Below are positions 51,071-60,559 of a stretch of 64,000 bases of DNA, piece after piece (within the stretch, counting starts at the first letter, position 1; each line of letters opens with the position of its first letter). The position numbers were made by a program, and so were the translations under genes. The notes under the pieces are model-generated. The model had not been told where the DNA came from. It did not search any database and saw only the letters and a program-made list of their open reading frames with translations. The stretch is taken from positions 169,716-233,715 of the forward strand of contig VSDK01019043.1 of assembly GCA_009767595.1 (NCBI GenBank), in the 5' to 3' direction. The stretch is from Symbiodinium kawagutii (Eukaryota > Sar > Dinophyceae > Suessiales > Symbiodiniaceae).

Positions 51071-51201
51071 TCATTAGATGTTCACAACAGCGAATGATTG
51101 TTGATCAGGTTCAATGCTGGTTTTCATTCACCTTGGATTCCGTTAAGATCCCATGTAGTTCTGGTTCGGTTCCTGTAGTGACTCCCTGAGTTTCAGGTAA
51201 G

Positions 51202-51420
51202 CCCGTGCGGTCCAGTTTCTTGCGGAGGGGTTTCCGAACGGGAAGGAACTGACCGGACCCTATCCTGACGAAATCATTCTGACAGTCAGATCTTCATGTC
51301 CTGGCACAGAGGTTTACCATGATCATGGCTATGACAATGATCAACCATCATATCATCAATCCTTGCTGGTGCTCCCTCGATTCGGGTTGATTACTGTTCC
51401 TGATAGTAAAAACATGTAAC
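51202..51420 (+). CDS. Exon, plus-strand gene 6
   Basis: One of the best host islands: AVQFLAEGFPNGKELTGP, YPDEIILTVRSSCPGTEV, YHDHGYDNDQPSYHQSLL, VLPRFGLITVPDSKNM and TAA, about 72 codons with no ATG near the start. Product not recognised. Confidence 0.55.
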
Positions 51421-51479
51421 AACCAAGCAGAACTGGCCCAACTCATCATTCCTCACCAACCGAACTACTGATAAACCTG

Positions 51480-51630
51480 CCAGCGACGTCGCTGCCCGTG
51501 CCCTTACCAAGGTATTTAGCTGCCAGTGTATCCTGGCGGCCGAAAAGCCAACGGAGGATCAGGTGCCAATATTGGTTTGTCCCTGGGATCTTATGAATTT
51601 TTGGATCCAACTCGTTGGTTGCTTAAGCTC
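51480..51630 (+). CDS. Exon-like island, plus-strand gene 6
   Basis: Reads SDVAARALTKVFSCQCIL, then AAEKPTEDQVPILVCPWD, then LMNFWIQLVGCLSSC and TGA. Product unknown; contains a CVPWD-like hydrophobic stretch but no recognised motif. Confidence 0.5.
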
Positions 51631-51839
51631 GTGTTGATGTGCAAATCGTTGAGTTTCCGGGATTTCTTGCCCATTGGGAAATATTGGGAACGGAGCTGAC
51701 TCATCACTTTCGAAGGTAAGTGAAAGCATCAACCAAGTGATCCTCAGAGTTGGATGTGCCCATTTGTGTTTGCAATCCTTGAAGAATCACTGGTCACTCA
51801 CAGGTTTCATCAACCAGCAGGTATACATTGAAGGGCTCC

Positions 51840-51925
51840 AGGACCATGCCTGTTGTATCCTTTTGTTGTCCATGGCTTCTAAAACCTCCCCAAGGTGAAG
51901 AGCAAAGACGAGTGCCTGGTATTTT
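51840..51925 (-). CDS. Exon-like island
   Basis: The minus strand reads YQALVFALHLGEVLEAMD then NKRIQQAWSWSPSMYTCW. A plus frame from 51828 (99 codons) is hydrophobic and less convincing. Confidence 0.3.
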
Positions 51926-52221
51926 TGTCAGGCTTCTCTTTCTTCCACTTCTTTTGCTTCATTTTGGGAGAATCCACTGCATCTATAAGTATCTACATCT
52001 GGATTTCATTTGCCATCTTTGTCCACGAAGTGTAACCAGAGCTGGGAGGAACTGCCTCTTGCTTGTTGAATTGGCATTGTGGTCTACACCTATCACTCTT
52101 GTAATTTGCCTGGTTTCCATGGCATGATGAATTTCCCATGGTTTTCCCGTAAAAATCAGGTGCTAATCCATTTCCAGGTTAGGAACTACCAAAGGGTATC
52201 ACTCTCATGATGCGTCATGCT

Positions 52222-52356
52222 ACTTCAGAGTTCCTTCCGACTCCCTTCCGTCCTACCTGGAGCGGGTACGTTCACTGAGCAAGGGAGGTTCTCATCGGGG
52301 GTTGAGGGGTAGAGGATTAACCGTCGCAACCGTTGTCAACCATCGCGAATTGACAT
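52222..52356 (+). CDS. Exon-like island
   Basis: Reads YFRVPSDSLPSYLERVRS, then LSKGGSHRGLRGRGLTVA, then TVVNHRELT and TAG. Basic, protein-like. Product unknown. Confidence 0.45.
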
Positions 52357-52359
52357 AGA

Positions 52360-53050
52360 TATTAATAGTTGATTAGCTGAAATCTTCTGGTATATGTCGT
52401 CAGAACTACAACGTCAGAGCTACAATATCAGCTAGCCATTGTAAGCATAGATTACGGAAATATGTCATCCATAAATCCGTATTAATTGAGTTGGTCAACA
52501 TACTATGCCCATGCTTGAATTCCATTGGCATTTTTAATAGTGACACAGCAAGATGTATCATATTATTATTATTATTACTATTATTGTTATTATTAAGTGT
52601 ACATTTCATGATCAGTCGACATTATCACGAGTAACACTATCCTGATTTGATTGATATGAGTAAATTGAGTAATATTTAGCTAATCATCAAGGAAAATTCT
52701 AGAAAATTGTTCTATGCAGAGGTGACAGGTGATTAGTCATTAAACAGTATACAAATTATCAACAGAGATTTGCCAACCGTTCCATGCCGATAATCCTGTC
52801 ATAATAGATCATATTACATTCTGACTATCATCATTCTCATAACAAATGGCTGGCTACTGTCACAATCACACAAGTTCACAATCATATGACCATCGCCACA
52901 ATAGATCATAATAGATCATAGTACGACTAGCATGTTCCATAATCATTAATTACTACTTATTGGTCATGCGTAAACCAAACTCACGACTAGAATCACAAGC
53001 AGTACACCTGCCATGACCATTGGTGACTGATATTCCCCGGTTCCATGCAT
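52360..53050. other. AT-rich interval without a gene
   Basis: Contains an (ATT)n run at 52558-52597 and AATAGATCATA duplications near 52910. No coding island is supported. Confidence 0.5.
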
Positions 53051-53059
53051 AGTCACCAG

Positions 53060-53170
53060 GCGCCCTCAACCCAACCATGATGCTTGGCACTACTCAGGTC
53101 GCAACTAGCCGCACCAGCCGTTCCAGCAACTGGGCCGCATCAGCTGTGTGCAACCAACCATGGTTTAATA
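53060..53170 (+). CDS. Exon-like island ending near a family II element
   Basis: Reads TMMLGTTQVATSRTSRSS then NWAASAVCNQPWFNM. The family II element begins at 53171. The minus strand (TADAAQLLERLVRLVAT) is a competing reading. Confidence 0.35.
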
Positions 53171-53285
53171 TGGTTGTGGGTCAATATTAACCAACCAATA
53201 ATGGGGGATGGTAACCAACAATAGTAGGGAAACAATGGTAAATGATAGGGGAACCAGGGGTACAGGGTTTTGACCCACTGCCATT
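53171..53285. repeat. Family II introner-like hairpin
   Basis: TGGTTGTGGGTCAATATT to GGGTTTTGACCCACTGCCA. Confidence 0.75.
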
Positions 53286-53459
53286 AACATGAGACGCTTG
53301 AGCCAATGGTTTCATCATGACCATAAGATGATTTGTGGCTTCATTTTGTTGCACACATGATCCAATCATGTAATACTACGATTATTTGAGGTTTAGTTCA
53401 GTATCTTATTGCAATACTACAATCACCAGCTTACCGGTGGCACATCATTTACATATATA

Positions 53460-53543
53460 CGGGTGTTCTCAAAATAAGGGTACATTGACCATTTACAATA
53501 ATAAAACAACCATTTGGCAGGGTCTCATATTTTGAGAAACCAC
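53460..53543. repeat. Family I element
   Basis: GGTGTTCTCAAAATAAGGG to CATATTTTGAGAAACCACGG. Confidence 0.6.
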
Positions 53544-53562
53544 GGTATCACGATACTTCAAG

Positions 53563-53735
53563 ATATTTTCACACCAGCAAATTGTGATATCGGTATGGTC
53601 AGTGATCAGTTGCTGAACGCAAACGTTACACGTTACTATGAGGCGCCCCACTCTGTGGAACCTGGGATTGACAGTGATGGGCTAGTTGGAGCGATACCGG
53701 TGGAAATGATGGTTGGGCGTGCTGGTTTTCAGAGT
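53563..53735 (+). CDS. Exon following a family I element
   Basis: After ACTTCAAG (AG at 53561-53562) the frame reads IFTPANCDIGMVSDQLLN, then ANVTRYYEAPHSVEPGID, then SDGLVGAIPVEMMVGRAG. Strongly protein-like. Product unknown. Confidence 0.55.
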
Positions 53736-53914
53736 TGTTCGGCTGGTTGGTTTGCAGCTGATCTGCTTCTGTGAATTGATTTGCTTGCTCGGCTAGCTTG
53801 GCTGCTAGATTAGAATAGTTTGGGTTGGTTGAGGTGGGTGAGATTGGGATGGTTGGGTAGGTTGGTTGGTTCCTTGCTTGCTTGCTTGGTTGGTTAGTTG
53901 CAGGTTTGCTTGCG

Positions 53915-54065
53915 AGGTTGGCTGGGGTGCTTGTCCCCTTGTCTTCCTGGCCGCTGAGGCCCCTCTCGTAGTCCAGTGGCCCGCTCCCCACCGCAAGGTG
54001 GCGAGAACTGCCGCGCTGCGACTCAGTGGTGCCAACAACATGATCCAACCAGCTGGGGATTCATG
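53915..54065 (+). CDS. Exon-like GC-rich island
   Basis: Reads CEVGWGACPLVFLAAEAP, then LVVQWPAPHRKVARTAAL, then RLSGANNMIQPAGDS and TGA. G/C third positions. The minus strand is open in two frames. Confidence 0.4.
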
Positions 54066-54394
54066 AGGGATAATGGTGAAGGATCAGGATCAGGATTATA
54101 GTTGGTTGTGATTATAGTTGGAGGATAGTGGTGAAGAACAGGGATTAATTAATTAGACTTGGTTATGGTAAGAAGCCTTATTTTCCAACCTGATTCCCTC
54201 ATAATGGTGAAGAATAGGGAATCATAGGGGATAATCATCAACAAGAATGGCTAACCGACAATTACATATGATTGGTGTAATTGTTAATGGATGGTTTATG
54301 ATGGCTAGTAGTTGTGGTATTGTTTTGTAATAGTGGCTACATGGTCAATATAATTGTGGGCAGCCACAGTGTGGGGTAATGGTCAGTACCGGTT

Positions 54395-54495
54395 TCGCAA
54401 GCCAGTTTGGAAACCTTCCAAAGTGATGGTTGTTTGTCTACTACAAATGGTTAGTGAAGGTTGATTTGGGGATACCCCTATTTTGAGAAACACCT
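54395..54495. repeat. Family I element
   Basis: CAAGCCAGTTTGGAAACC start (decayed), GGGGATACCCCTATTTTGAG end. Confidence 0.5.
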
Positions 54496-54769
54496 ATACA
54501 TTTATGATATATGATATTGAATTGTTCACCATGATGTTTAGCACACAGCACACAGTTACATGACCACTGTGATACAATGAACATTTACACATGAAGTATA
54601 CCATTAATGGTGTATATAATTGCATACTTATTGTTATATACACACCCACTCGTAGCCATCAAGTACCATAAACCAATTAAACCATCCATTCATGGTCATG
54701 GGGTGCTGGGATAGGACCTGGCGGAATCCCAAAGACCAGCTACTGTGGTACACGACTGGCTGGCGGTTG

Positions 54770-54855
54770 GGAGGGAGCGACGAGCTTCGCCGGGGTATCC
54801 TGCTCCACCTTTCTTTCATGGGGGAGCGGTGCTAGGAGCTACCGGGAGTGGTGTA
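54770..54855. repeat. Family VI GC-rich hairpin
   Basis: GGGAGCGACGAGCTTCGCC, GGGGTATCCTGCTCC, GAGCGGTGCTAGGAGCTACC. The first part forms its own short stem (GCGACGAGCTTCGC). Confidence 0.4.
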
Positions 54856-54939
54856 ACCAACAGCTCAACCATATGTTTGTACATGCCTCGGGTACATGTT
54901 CCATCCTGGGAATCTCAAGGGAACCTGTCTCAAGGGAAC

Positions 54940-55050
54940 CTGTCTTGGAGATTGTGCACCCTTCAATCCTTCGGAGATTTTCCGCGAAAAACCGGAAGTT
55001 GATGCCAAATTTTTCGTGGAGATTGAGCTGCTTCCACTGAGGCGTACAAC
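54940..55050 (+). CDS. Exon-like island
   Basis: Reads GDCAPFNPSEIFREKPEV then DAKFFVEIELLPLRRTTC. A 19-bp tandem duplication (CTCAAGGGAACCTGTCT type) lies just upstream at 54914-54947. Product unknown. Confidence 0.45.
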
Positions 55051-55368
55051 TTGTACACGTCATGGATACCCGGACCAGCCAAAAATATGTTTTGGTATTT
55101 GGGAAACCAACCATTTGGGAATACCATGACTTGTTTAGTTCTTATACCCATGACATGCCCACCAATCAGCTGATGATATCGCCATACTTTGTTTGTACAA
55201 ACCAGTGTCAACCATCATTAGACCATCATTCTTAACCAGTAATCAACAAATTTCAACACGTATCAAACAAGAGGGAGCAGCATGAATTAAGCGGTATTAA
55301 ATTATGAATGGACCAATAATGAACCATGAGCAATTAACTAATGATTAAATTGTGAACTAACCATGAGT

Positions 55369-55467
55369 AAGAAACCCTTGATTAACCATTGATGAATTGA
55401 TTAACCATTACTTAGCCTAAGAAACCCTTGATTAACCATTGATGAATTGATTAACCATTACTTATCC
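55369..55467. repeat. Tandem duplication, about 51-bp unit
   Basis: AAGAAACCCTTGATTAACC followed by ATTGATGAATTGATTAACC occurs twice in immediate succession. Confidence 0.8.
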
Positions 55468-55493
55468 ATTTATGTTATGTTGCTGGTTGCTGT

Positions 55494-55628
55494 TGGCAGC
55501 GGTGACATTTCCAGGCGCACCCACGGAGCACAGAGGGCGTAAAGCGGTGAAGATCACAGGCGGGACCGGCAAAGGAAGCGATTGGGAGAGGCCACAGGTT
55601 GCCAAACTACATCAAGGGGTTGAATGAT
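55494..55628 (+). CDS. Exon-like island
   Basis: Reads AAVTFPGAPTEHRGRKAV then KITGGTGKGSDWERPQVA then KLHQGVE and TGA. No ATG. GGTGKGSDW is glycine-rich but is not a P-loop in the usual spacing. Product unknown. Confidence 0.4.
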
Positions 55629-55705
55629 GGTTATAGATGGTTTTAGATGGTTATAGATGGTTATAGATGGTTGTGCATGGTTGTAGATGGTTGTCGATGG
55701 TTAGT
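55629..55705. repeat. Minisatellite GATGGTTATA
   Basis: Seven imperfect copies of the 10-bp unit GATGGTTATA/GATGGTTGTA. Confidence 0.8.
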
Positions 55706-55939
55706 GCTTGACTGATAGTTGCAGATGGGGGTTGCCACTACGTCAAACGATGGAGTCATGATGCTTCAATTGATTCATGAGGGTGATCGATGGTTCATAG
55801 TGGGTTCTGTTGGATTCCTCTTGGTAATCGATGGTGTGCAACCAGCGAATGCTTGGTTGCTGGTTGTCCCCAGGTATATAGATCCGTAGTAATAAACCTC
55901 CCCCAGTATTGGTACAGTTGGTGATTCCCATGATCCTTC

Positions 55940-56152
55940 TTAAGGATCTCCCGTGATTCCCTGAGTCAAGCTTGATGGAACGAGGGTGTCGTCGCTTCTA
56001 TGGAGCCGTAAAACCTCTTTGAATTTGACTGCGGTTGGTTCATTGAGAACGCTTCTTAATGATTGGTTGATAATAATGGTTTGTGACATTGGGAGATGTA
56101 TTGGTGCATCAAGTAAGACTAATTGATAACATTTTATACGTACACCGTACAC
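55940..56152 (-). CDS. Exon-like ORF
   Basis: The minus strand reads SLRSVLNEPTAVKFKEVL, then RLHRSDDTLVPSSLTQGI, then TGDP and a stop at 55940. Upstream residues (MYGVRIKCYQLVLLDAP) are also plausible. The plus strand is open here too. Confidence 0.4.
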   Translation of the reverse strand: MYGVRIKCYQLVLLDAPIHLPMSQTIIINQSLRSVLNEPTAVKFKEVLRLHRSDDTLVPSSLTQGITGDP

Positions 56153-56304
56153 CTGATGCTGTTAAGTCAGAACGTGAAACAAGAAGCAACTCAAATGCAT
56201 TAATTAATATCGTCAATTGGCCACTGTGTACAATTAGAAGGCACATGAAGCCACTAAACAACTCACCACCAGAAACCATGACTTCTAATATAGCGCCATT
56301 ATGA
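56083..56304 (+). CDS. Exon-like ORF overlapping the opposite-strand island
   Basis: The plus strand reads VHRTPDAVKSERETRSNS, then NALINIVNWPLCTIRRHM, then KPLNNSPPETMTSNIAPL. Polar and protein-like. Overlaps the minus-strand frame by 70 nt, so at most one is right in the overlap. Confidence 0.35.
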   Translation: MTLGDVLVHQVRLIDNILYVHRTPDAVKSERETRSNSNALINIVNWPLCTIRRHMKPLNNSPPETMTSNIAPL

Positions 56305-57270
56305 ACCATACGTTGACCATTGTCAACCACATGATTACTTAATCAATCTGAATCAAAAACAATTCTCAATCATTCACTAGCCATTATTACCGATCAATAC
56401 CATTACTAGCCATTATGAAGAATACATCATTATTATGGACCATCCACTGCTATCACTATCACATCTTATTACCATTACTACTATTGGCCATTGCTACTCC
56501 CAATCATTCACCAATCATTGATTAACTGACCATTGATTAACCACTAATAAACAATTGATTCTCCAAGACCGTTCCCATTACTAGCCATTTATCAGCCACT
56601 AACCATTAAGAAATCATAGCACAATGGTTCATACCGTTCTCCAATACCACCCATTAACCACTAAGAAATCCTAGAACACCCATGAGCCATGTGCCAGGTC
56701 TTGCCTCCTTGGTGGCTGTAGCGAGTCCAGGAGTGTCTTGGTAGCGAAGTGGTCGGTGTGGAGCAGATGGACGCGTGGGCTTGGGTTTTTTTAGGGGTTT
56801 AATGGCTTCATGGTAATATAACCCCTAGTGGTCAATTGGCCATGGTAATTTTTCTATGGCTTTTCAGGGTTTGCTTTAATGGCTATGGTGAATTTATGCT
56901 ATGTTTTGCTGCTTTATACCCAAGGGGACATAATGGGTTTTATATTTTCATGGTGAAAATGTGTTTCTTTTTTTTTTGGGGGGGTGGTTAAAAGGGGATA
57001 TAATCATTCATAGTGGTTAATAATGCTTTGATTATAGGAGATATCACCAACAACAGTGGTGAAACATCTACTGGATGTGATTAGTGGTGATTAGCCACCT
57101 TAGCTGGGGTTAGCTGATGATTCGGGGTTTACAACTCCATGAATGATGGTTAATCCCTGGGGATAATATCCGACAATAATGGTTAAAGAACTAATTGTTG
57201 TTGGTGTGGTTGACATTTTTCCTACTAGATTTGGAATGATTGGTTGACTATTTGTTTTCAGAGGGTTAGA
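56305..57270. other. Gene-poor interval
   Basis: CCATTACTAGCCATTATG-type repeats, a G-run near 56980, and a decayed family IV element at about 57190-57285 (GTTGACATTTTTCCTACTAG to GTTAGAAACCACCAACC). A GC-rich patch at 56690-56790 is open in several frames but not assignable. Confidence 0.4.
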
Positions 57271-57275
57271 AACCA

Positions 57276-57345
57276 CCAACCAGTTCGTGAATAGCTGCTG
57301 GCTGCAGAAATTCGTTCAGCAGCTTGTTGGTGAAGAAGTGGTTTG
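57276..57345 (+). CDS. Exon-like island
   Basis: Reads NQFVNSCWLQKFVQQLVG then EEVVWL and TGA, directly after the family IV-like end. Short. Confidence 0.3.
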
Positions 57346-57544
57346 GCTGTGAGCTTGTTGGGTTGGAGATGAGACATCGTGAAATTGGGATCCACATATT
57401 TTTTTCCAGGGAATTGGATTTTTGCGAGGTGATACTGACCTCATGTGTTACATGCAATCATTTCTCCACCACGTGACTACCAATTACAAGTGTTTCAATG
57501 CCCGCGCTCCTCGTCAAGGCAGGCAAAAAAACCAACCAGGATAC

Positions 57545-57680
57545 ATAAGTTCAAGTTCATACCAGGAAAGGGTTCCGCATCTTCCAAAGGTGCCAGTTGC
57601 TCCCGCAAAATGCCGGATGGCAAGAACAAGGTTTCTGACCAATGTGCTGCTGCTTTCCCCATGATAGAGGTGTTGCCAAT
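57545..57680 (-). CDS. Exon-like island
   Basis: The minus strand reads GNTSIMGKAAAHWSETLF, then LPSGILREQLAPLEDAEP, then FPGMNLNLCILVGFF. The plus strand is open in two frames (KFKFIPGKGSASSKGASC), so the strand is tentative. Confidence 0.35.
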
Positions 57681-57795
57681 GGTATCAATTGACACTATTT
57701 CTATATGAACTCTACGTGATCTTGCTATCACTGCGTATCATTGTCACAACTCAATATAGCTACAGGATCAACATGATAAGTCCACAATCATCCGC

Positions 57796-57962
57796 CAAGA
57801 TCTGTTGCTGCATGTTGCTGCTGTTCAGTGCTTGCACCCGTTGCTGCGTGCTCCCGCAGCCATGGATGGGGAGCTGACCCCTACAATGACTATGGGATCC
57901 GCTGGGAGTCATGTGGTGGAGGCTAAGAACTGTCGCATCCCTAAACACCAGATCTACAAAAA
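57796..57962 (+). CDS. Exon-like island
   Basis: Reads LLHVAAVQCLHPLLRAPA, then AMDGELTPTMTMGSAGSH, then VVEAKNCRIPKHQIYKNC. A second plus frame (GADPYNDYGIRWESCGG) is an alternative. Confidence 0.35.
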
Positions 57963-58257
57963 CTGTATTTTCGGTTGGTTGGTTGAGCTTGGTTAGTTAT
58001 GGTTGCCAACTGAGTGCAGGTTTTGCTGCAGAGTTTTTGGAGACCTGGATATGAGGATCTTCTTGTTTTGACTGCAAATGAACAATGTTGGATGATGAAT
58101 GAATATTGATTACTCTAAACTCTCAATCATGTTCATATATATATTTTTCCTCATCATTGTTCACAGTCGCTACAAGAAGAAACATGGACAATATGACAAT
58201 TAATTCATTGTTTTTATTACATGTAAATCATCATGCCATTCCTCACGAGTCATGAAA

Positions 58258-58341
58258 TTGGATGAACGTCGACGTCCAAGACCGGCAGGTTGGTCACGGG
58301 TCCCCCTTAGGCCCTGCGGCACTTGTCGTTCCGCCCCAGCG
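58258..58341 (+). CDS. Exon-like island with donor
   Basis: Reads MNVDVQDRQVGHGSPLGP then AALVVPPQ before GTGAGTC. The minus strand is open in this region as well. Confidence 0.35.
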
Positions 58342-58412
58342 GTGAGTCGCAGAAGGCGTGGGCGGCGCCAGAGTCCAGGTGACGGCTTCAAACCGTTTGG
58401 TGAAGGAAAATC

Positions 58413-58480
58413 CGGGAAAACCATGGGAAAACCATGGGAAAACCATGGGAAAACGATGGGAAACCATGGGAAAGCTGATT
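58413..58480. repeat. Minisatellite of CCATGGGAAAA units
   Basis: Five to six copies of the 11-bp unit AAACCATGGGA, the complementary type to the array at 30535. Confidence 0.8.
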
Positions 58481-58681
58481 GGTTTACAGGAAATAGTTGG
58501 AAAAACATGTTGATTCACCAGAAAACCAGGTAGGTTTAAAGCATGGAACATGGAAACGTTGGTTTACACCAAAGAATCGAGGGACCATGGACCATCGATG
58601 ATGTTCAACAAGCCGTTGTCCTGGAGATTTGCATGTGACGAATTCCTGACTTAACATCAATACCTTCAACGGACACCAAGA

Positions 58682-58796
58682 TGGCTATGGGTCAGTATTA
58701 ACCAACCAATAATGGGGGATGATGACCAACCAACCATAAGGGAAACAATGGTTAATGATAGGGGAAGCAGGGGTACAGGGTTTTGACCCACTGCCA
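58682..58796. repeat. Family II introner-like hairpin
   Basis: TGGCTATGGGTCAGTATT to GGGTTTTGACCCACTGCCA; among the best preserved copies. Confidence 0.8.
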
Positions 58797-58978
58797 GATC
58801 AACACAACCAACACAACCAACACCAACACGACCGACATCAAACAATGCCGGCAACAGTATTGGAAAGACAGCACCAGCACTACGCCTCCTTTCCCATACA
58901 TTGTCAGAAAATATGGTGGTTAATCATAACTCACCACCATGAATCATCTTATCTCACCATCATAACTCACCATCAACT

Positions 58979-59078
58979 GGGTTCAACTTGGAGGACTACA
59001 AGTTGAGCCACTTCCGCATCGTGAACTTGATCGGCGAGGGAAGCTTTGGCAGTGTCTACGAGGCGCTACGAAGCGCCG
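58979..59078 (+). CDS. Protein kinase exon carrying the glycine-rich loop
   Basis: Reads FNLEDYKLSHFRIVNLIG then EGSFGSVYEALRSA, ending at CCG|GTGAGATG, a good donor at 59079. L.D(Y)..FRIV..IGEGSFGSVYEA is the canonical ATP-binding subdomain I of a eukaryotic protein kinase (GxGxFGxV). The invariant lysine should lie in the next exon, which I could not find downstream. Kinase class cannot be told from this exon. Confidence 0.7.
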
Positions 59079-59464
59079 GTGAGATGAAGTTGGATGTTTT
59101 TACAGTGGCTAACCATGGTTGATAAGCATAGACATAGATGGGGTTCCTAAAGAAAGGTTAATAGGCTTCACAATGCTCAAGAATGGTTGAGAATAGTTAT
59201 TAACCATGGTTGTTGATGACGGTTGATGAGCAGTGGTTAGCAATGGCTCAATGATTGTGATTAGTGCTTGATACTGCAGTTATGACTAGGCATGATAGAT
59301 TACGCACACACGGTTGACACGTTGTTGATAAATGTTTGCAAATGGTTTTGCAATGGTTACTATCGTGAAACAGGTTAAGAACAGAACTGGTTGATCACTA
59401 TAGTTTGTTGCAGAATAGCCAGGAGTGCTGGGAAATATGTAGACCCCAGTAGGTAGTCGATTAT

Positions 59465-59659
59465 GTTTGATAGAGGTAAACAACGGTTACTGTCATAATG
59501 TTGATTCCTGCTTGACGACGACGATTGTTCAGGGTTCATCATCCAGACAGCAGCCGTATTTTGTCGGTCTTGTTGTGTGAACAGAACGGTAAGGGGTTCT
59601 TTCCCCCTCGCCGGTTTGGTTGAACACCAAAGGTCAATCAGTTTCTGCATCAGTTTCAT
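59465..59659 (-). CDS. Exon-like island
   Basis: The minus strand reads KLMQKLIDLWCSTKPARG, then KEPLTVLFTQQDRQNTAA, then VWMMNPEQSSSSSRNQHY. The plus strand is open in one frame too. Product unknown. Confidence 0.35.
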
Positions 59660-59945
59660 GACAGCAACTCAAGGTCCTAAAGCAGGTCTTTGTCGAACCT
59701 TGGTCGTTTGGTCAATGTACTGTAACTGTTGTAATTTGTTGCTGTGGCACTGGGGTTTGCAGTGGTCCAATTGATGGAATGGGAATATGAACAAACCAGC
59801 TGGGTCAGAAGAGAATTTCAAGTTTGTTCAACTTGAAGGGTTAAAACCAACATGAGTGGGTTGAAGCAGTTCACAGCCAATGTCAAACGGATTCGGACTG
59901 CTTAGTTGTCTATACTTTATCAACTAGACTACGTCCTGACTGGAG

Positions 59946-60137
59946 CTAAGGCTTTGTCCCCGGGGTGTTGGATAGTGAGTCGTCAATGTGTACAGTCAAC
60001 CAATTTTGGTCGGGTGACGGGTGTAAGGCATGTCCAACATTGAGGCCGTACATGATGCTGGTCCAATTCCGATACTGTTTTTGTTTAAGTTGTTCCATGT
60101 ATTTTCTTGCTGCTTCTAGCAAAATCGTTTGTGTCAT
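59946..60137 (-). CDS. Exon-like island, probably terminal
   Basis: The minus strand reads MTQTILLEAARKYMEQLK, then QKQYRNWTSIMYGLNVGH, then ALHPSPDQNWLTVHIDDS and a stop at 59946. The overlapping plus frame (144 codons from 59965) is cysteine-rich and arginine-rich and less convincing. Confidence 0.4.
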   Translation of the reverse strand: MTQTILLEAARKYMEQLKQKQYRNWTSIMYGLNVGHALHPSPDQNWLTVHIDDSLSNTPGTKP

Positions 60138-60461
60138 AACACTTATTCACTCCTTAAACATGACCCTTAAGATAGGACAGATCCTTAAACGACTAAGATC
60201 AGAGATCCGAAACAGATACCATGATGCTCGAGCGCACCATCCAACAATCCTGAGCAGGCGCACGACCTGCGAGCAGGCCCGGTGGAGCCGTGCCGTTGTG
60301 GTGGCTACTACCGTTGTAGTTGCGAGGTGCCGGAGCAGTTGTGGTTTCGTCCTACCGTGTTTCACGTTACCAAGGAGGAAACCACGGTGGAAACCATAGG
60401 ATACCAATATGGATACCAATATGAATAGTTATATACAGATATGGAAACCATAGCTGGTTGG

Positions 60462-60525
60462 TGGTTTCAAACACTTTTTATTTTCCCTAGTAATGATTAA
60501 CAGATGGTTGGTTGTCTAATATTTT
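60462..60525. repeat. Left part of a family IV element split by a retrogene
   Basis: GGTTGGTGGTTTCAAACAC, ATTTTCCCTAGTAATGAT, ATGGTTGGTTGTCTAATATT. The right part (ATTTTTCATAGGGTTTGAAA, ACCACC) lies at 63465-63503. Together they make one family IV unit. Confidence 0.75.
60509..60525. repeat. Target-site duplication, left copy
   Basis: TGGTTGTCTAATATTTT matches TGGTTGACTAATATTTT at 63465-63481 with one mismatch in 17. It brackets the spliced-leader retrogene. Confidence 0.75.
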
Positions 60526-60546
60526 CCGTAGCCATTTTGGCTCAAG
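60525..60546 (+). other. Dinoflagellate spliced-leader sequence in genomic DNA
   Basis: A 22-nt exact match to the conserved dinoflagellate trans-spliced leader (DCCGTAGCCATTTTGGC then TCAAG). There is no SL-RNA gene context after it: the sequence continues into CTTTTGGCTCAG and an ATG. It therefore marks the 5' end of a reverse-transcribed, trans-spliced mRNA rather than an SL RNA gene. T60525 is shared with the flank. Confidence 0.9.
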
Positions 60547-60558
60547 CTTTTGGCTCAG
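60547..60558 (+). other. Relict of an older spliced leader
   Basis: CTTTTGGCTCAG directly after the full leader resembles the leader's 3' part (ATTTTGGCTCAAG) with one base lost. Tandem leader relics are expected if the gene had been retroposed and trans-spliced before. Confidence 0.55.
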
Positions 60559-60559
60559 C

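Noticed and set aside
55343-55705. CRISPR array
   Set aside because: The repeats here are immediate tandem duplications and 10-bp minisatellite units without unique spacers, and the genome is eukaryotic.
59965-60399. 144-codon plus-strand ORF
   Set aside because: Composition shifts along its length, it has no splice context, and the minus frame at 59946-60137 is better.
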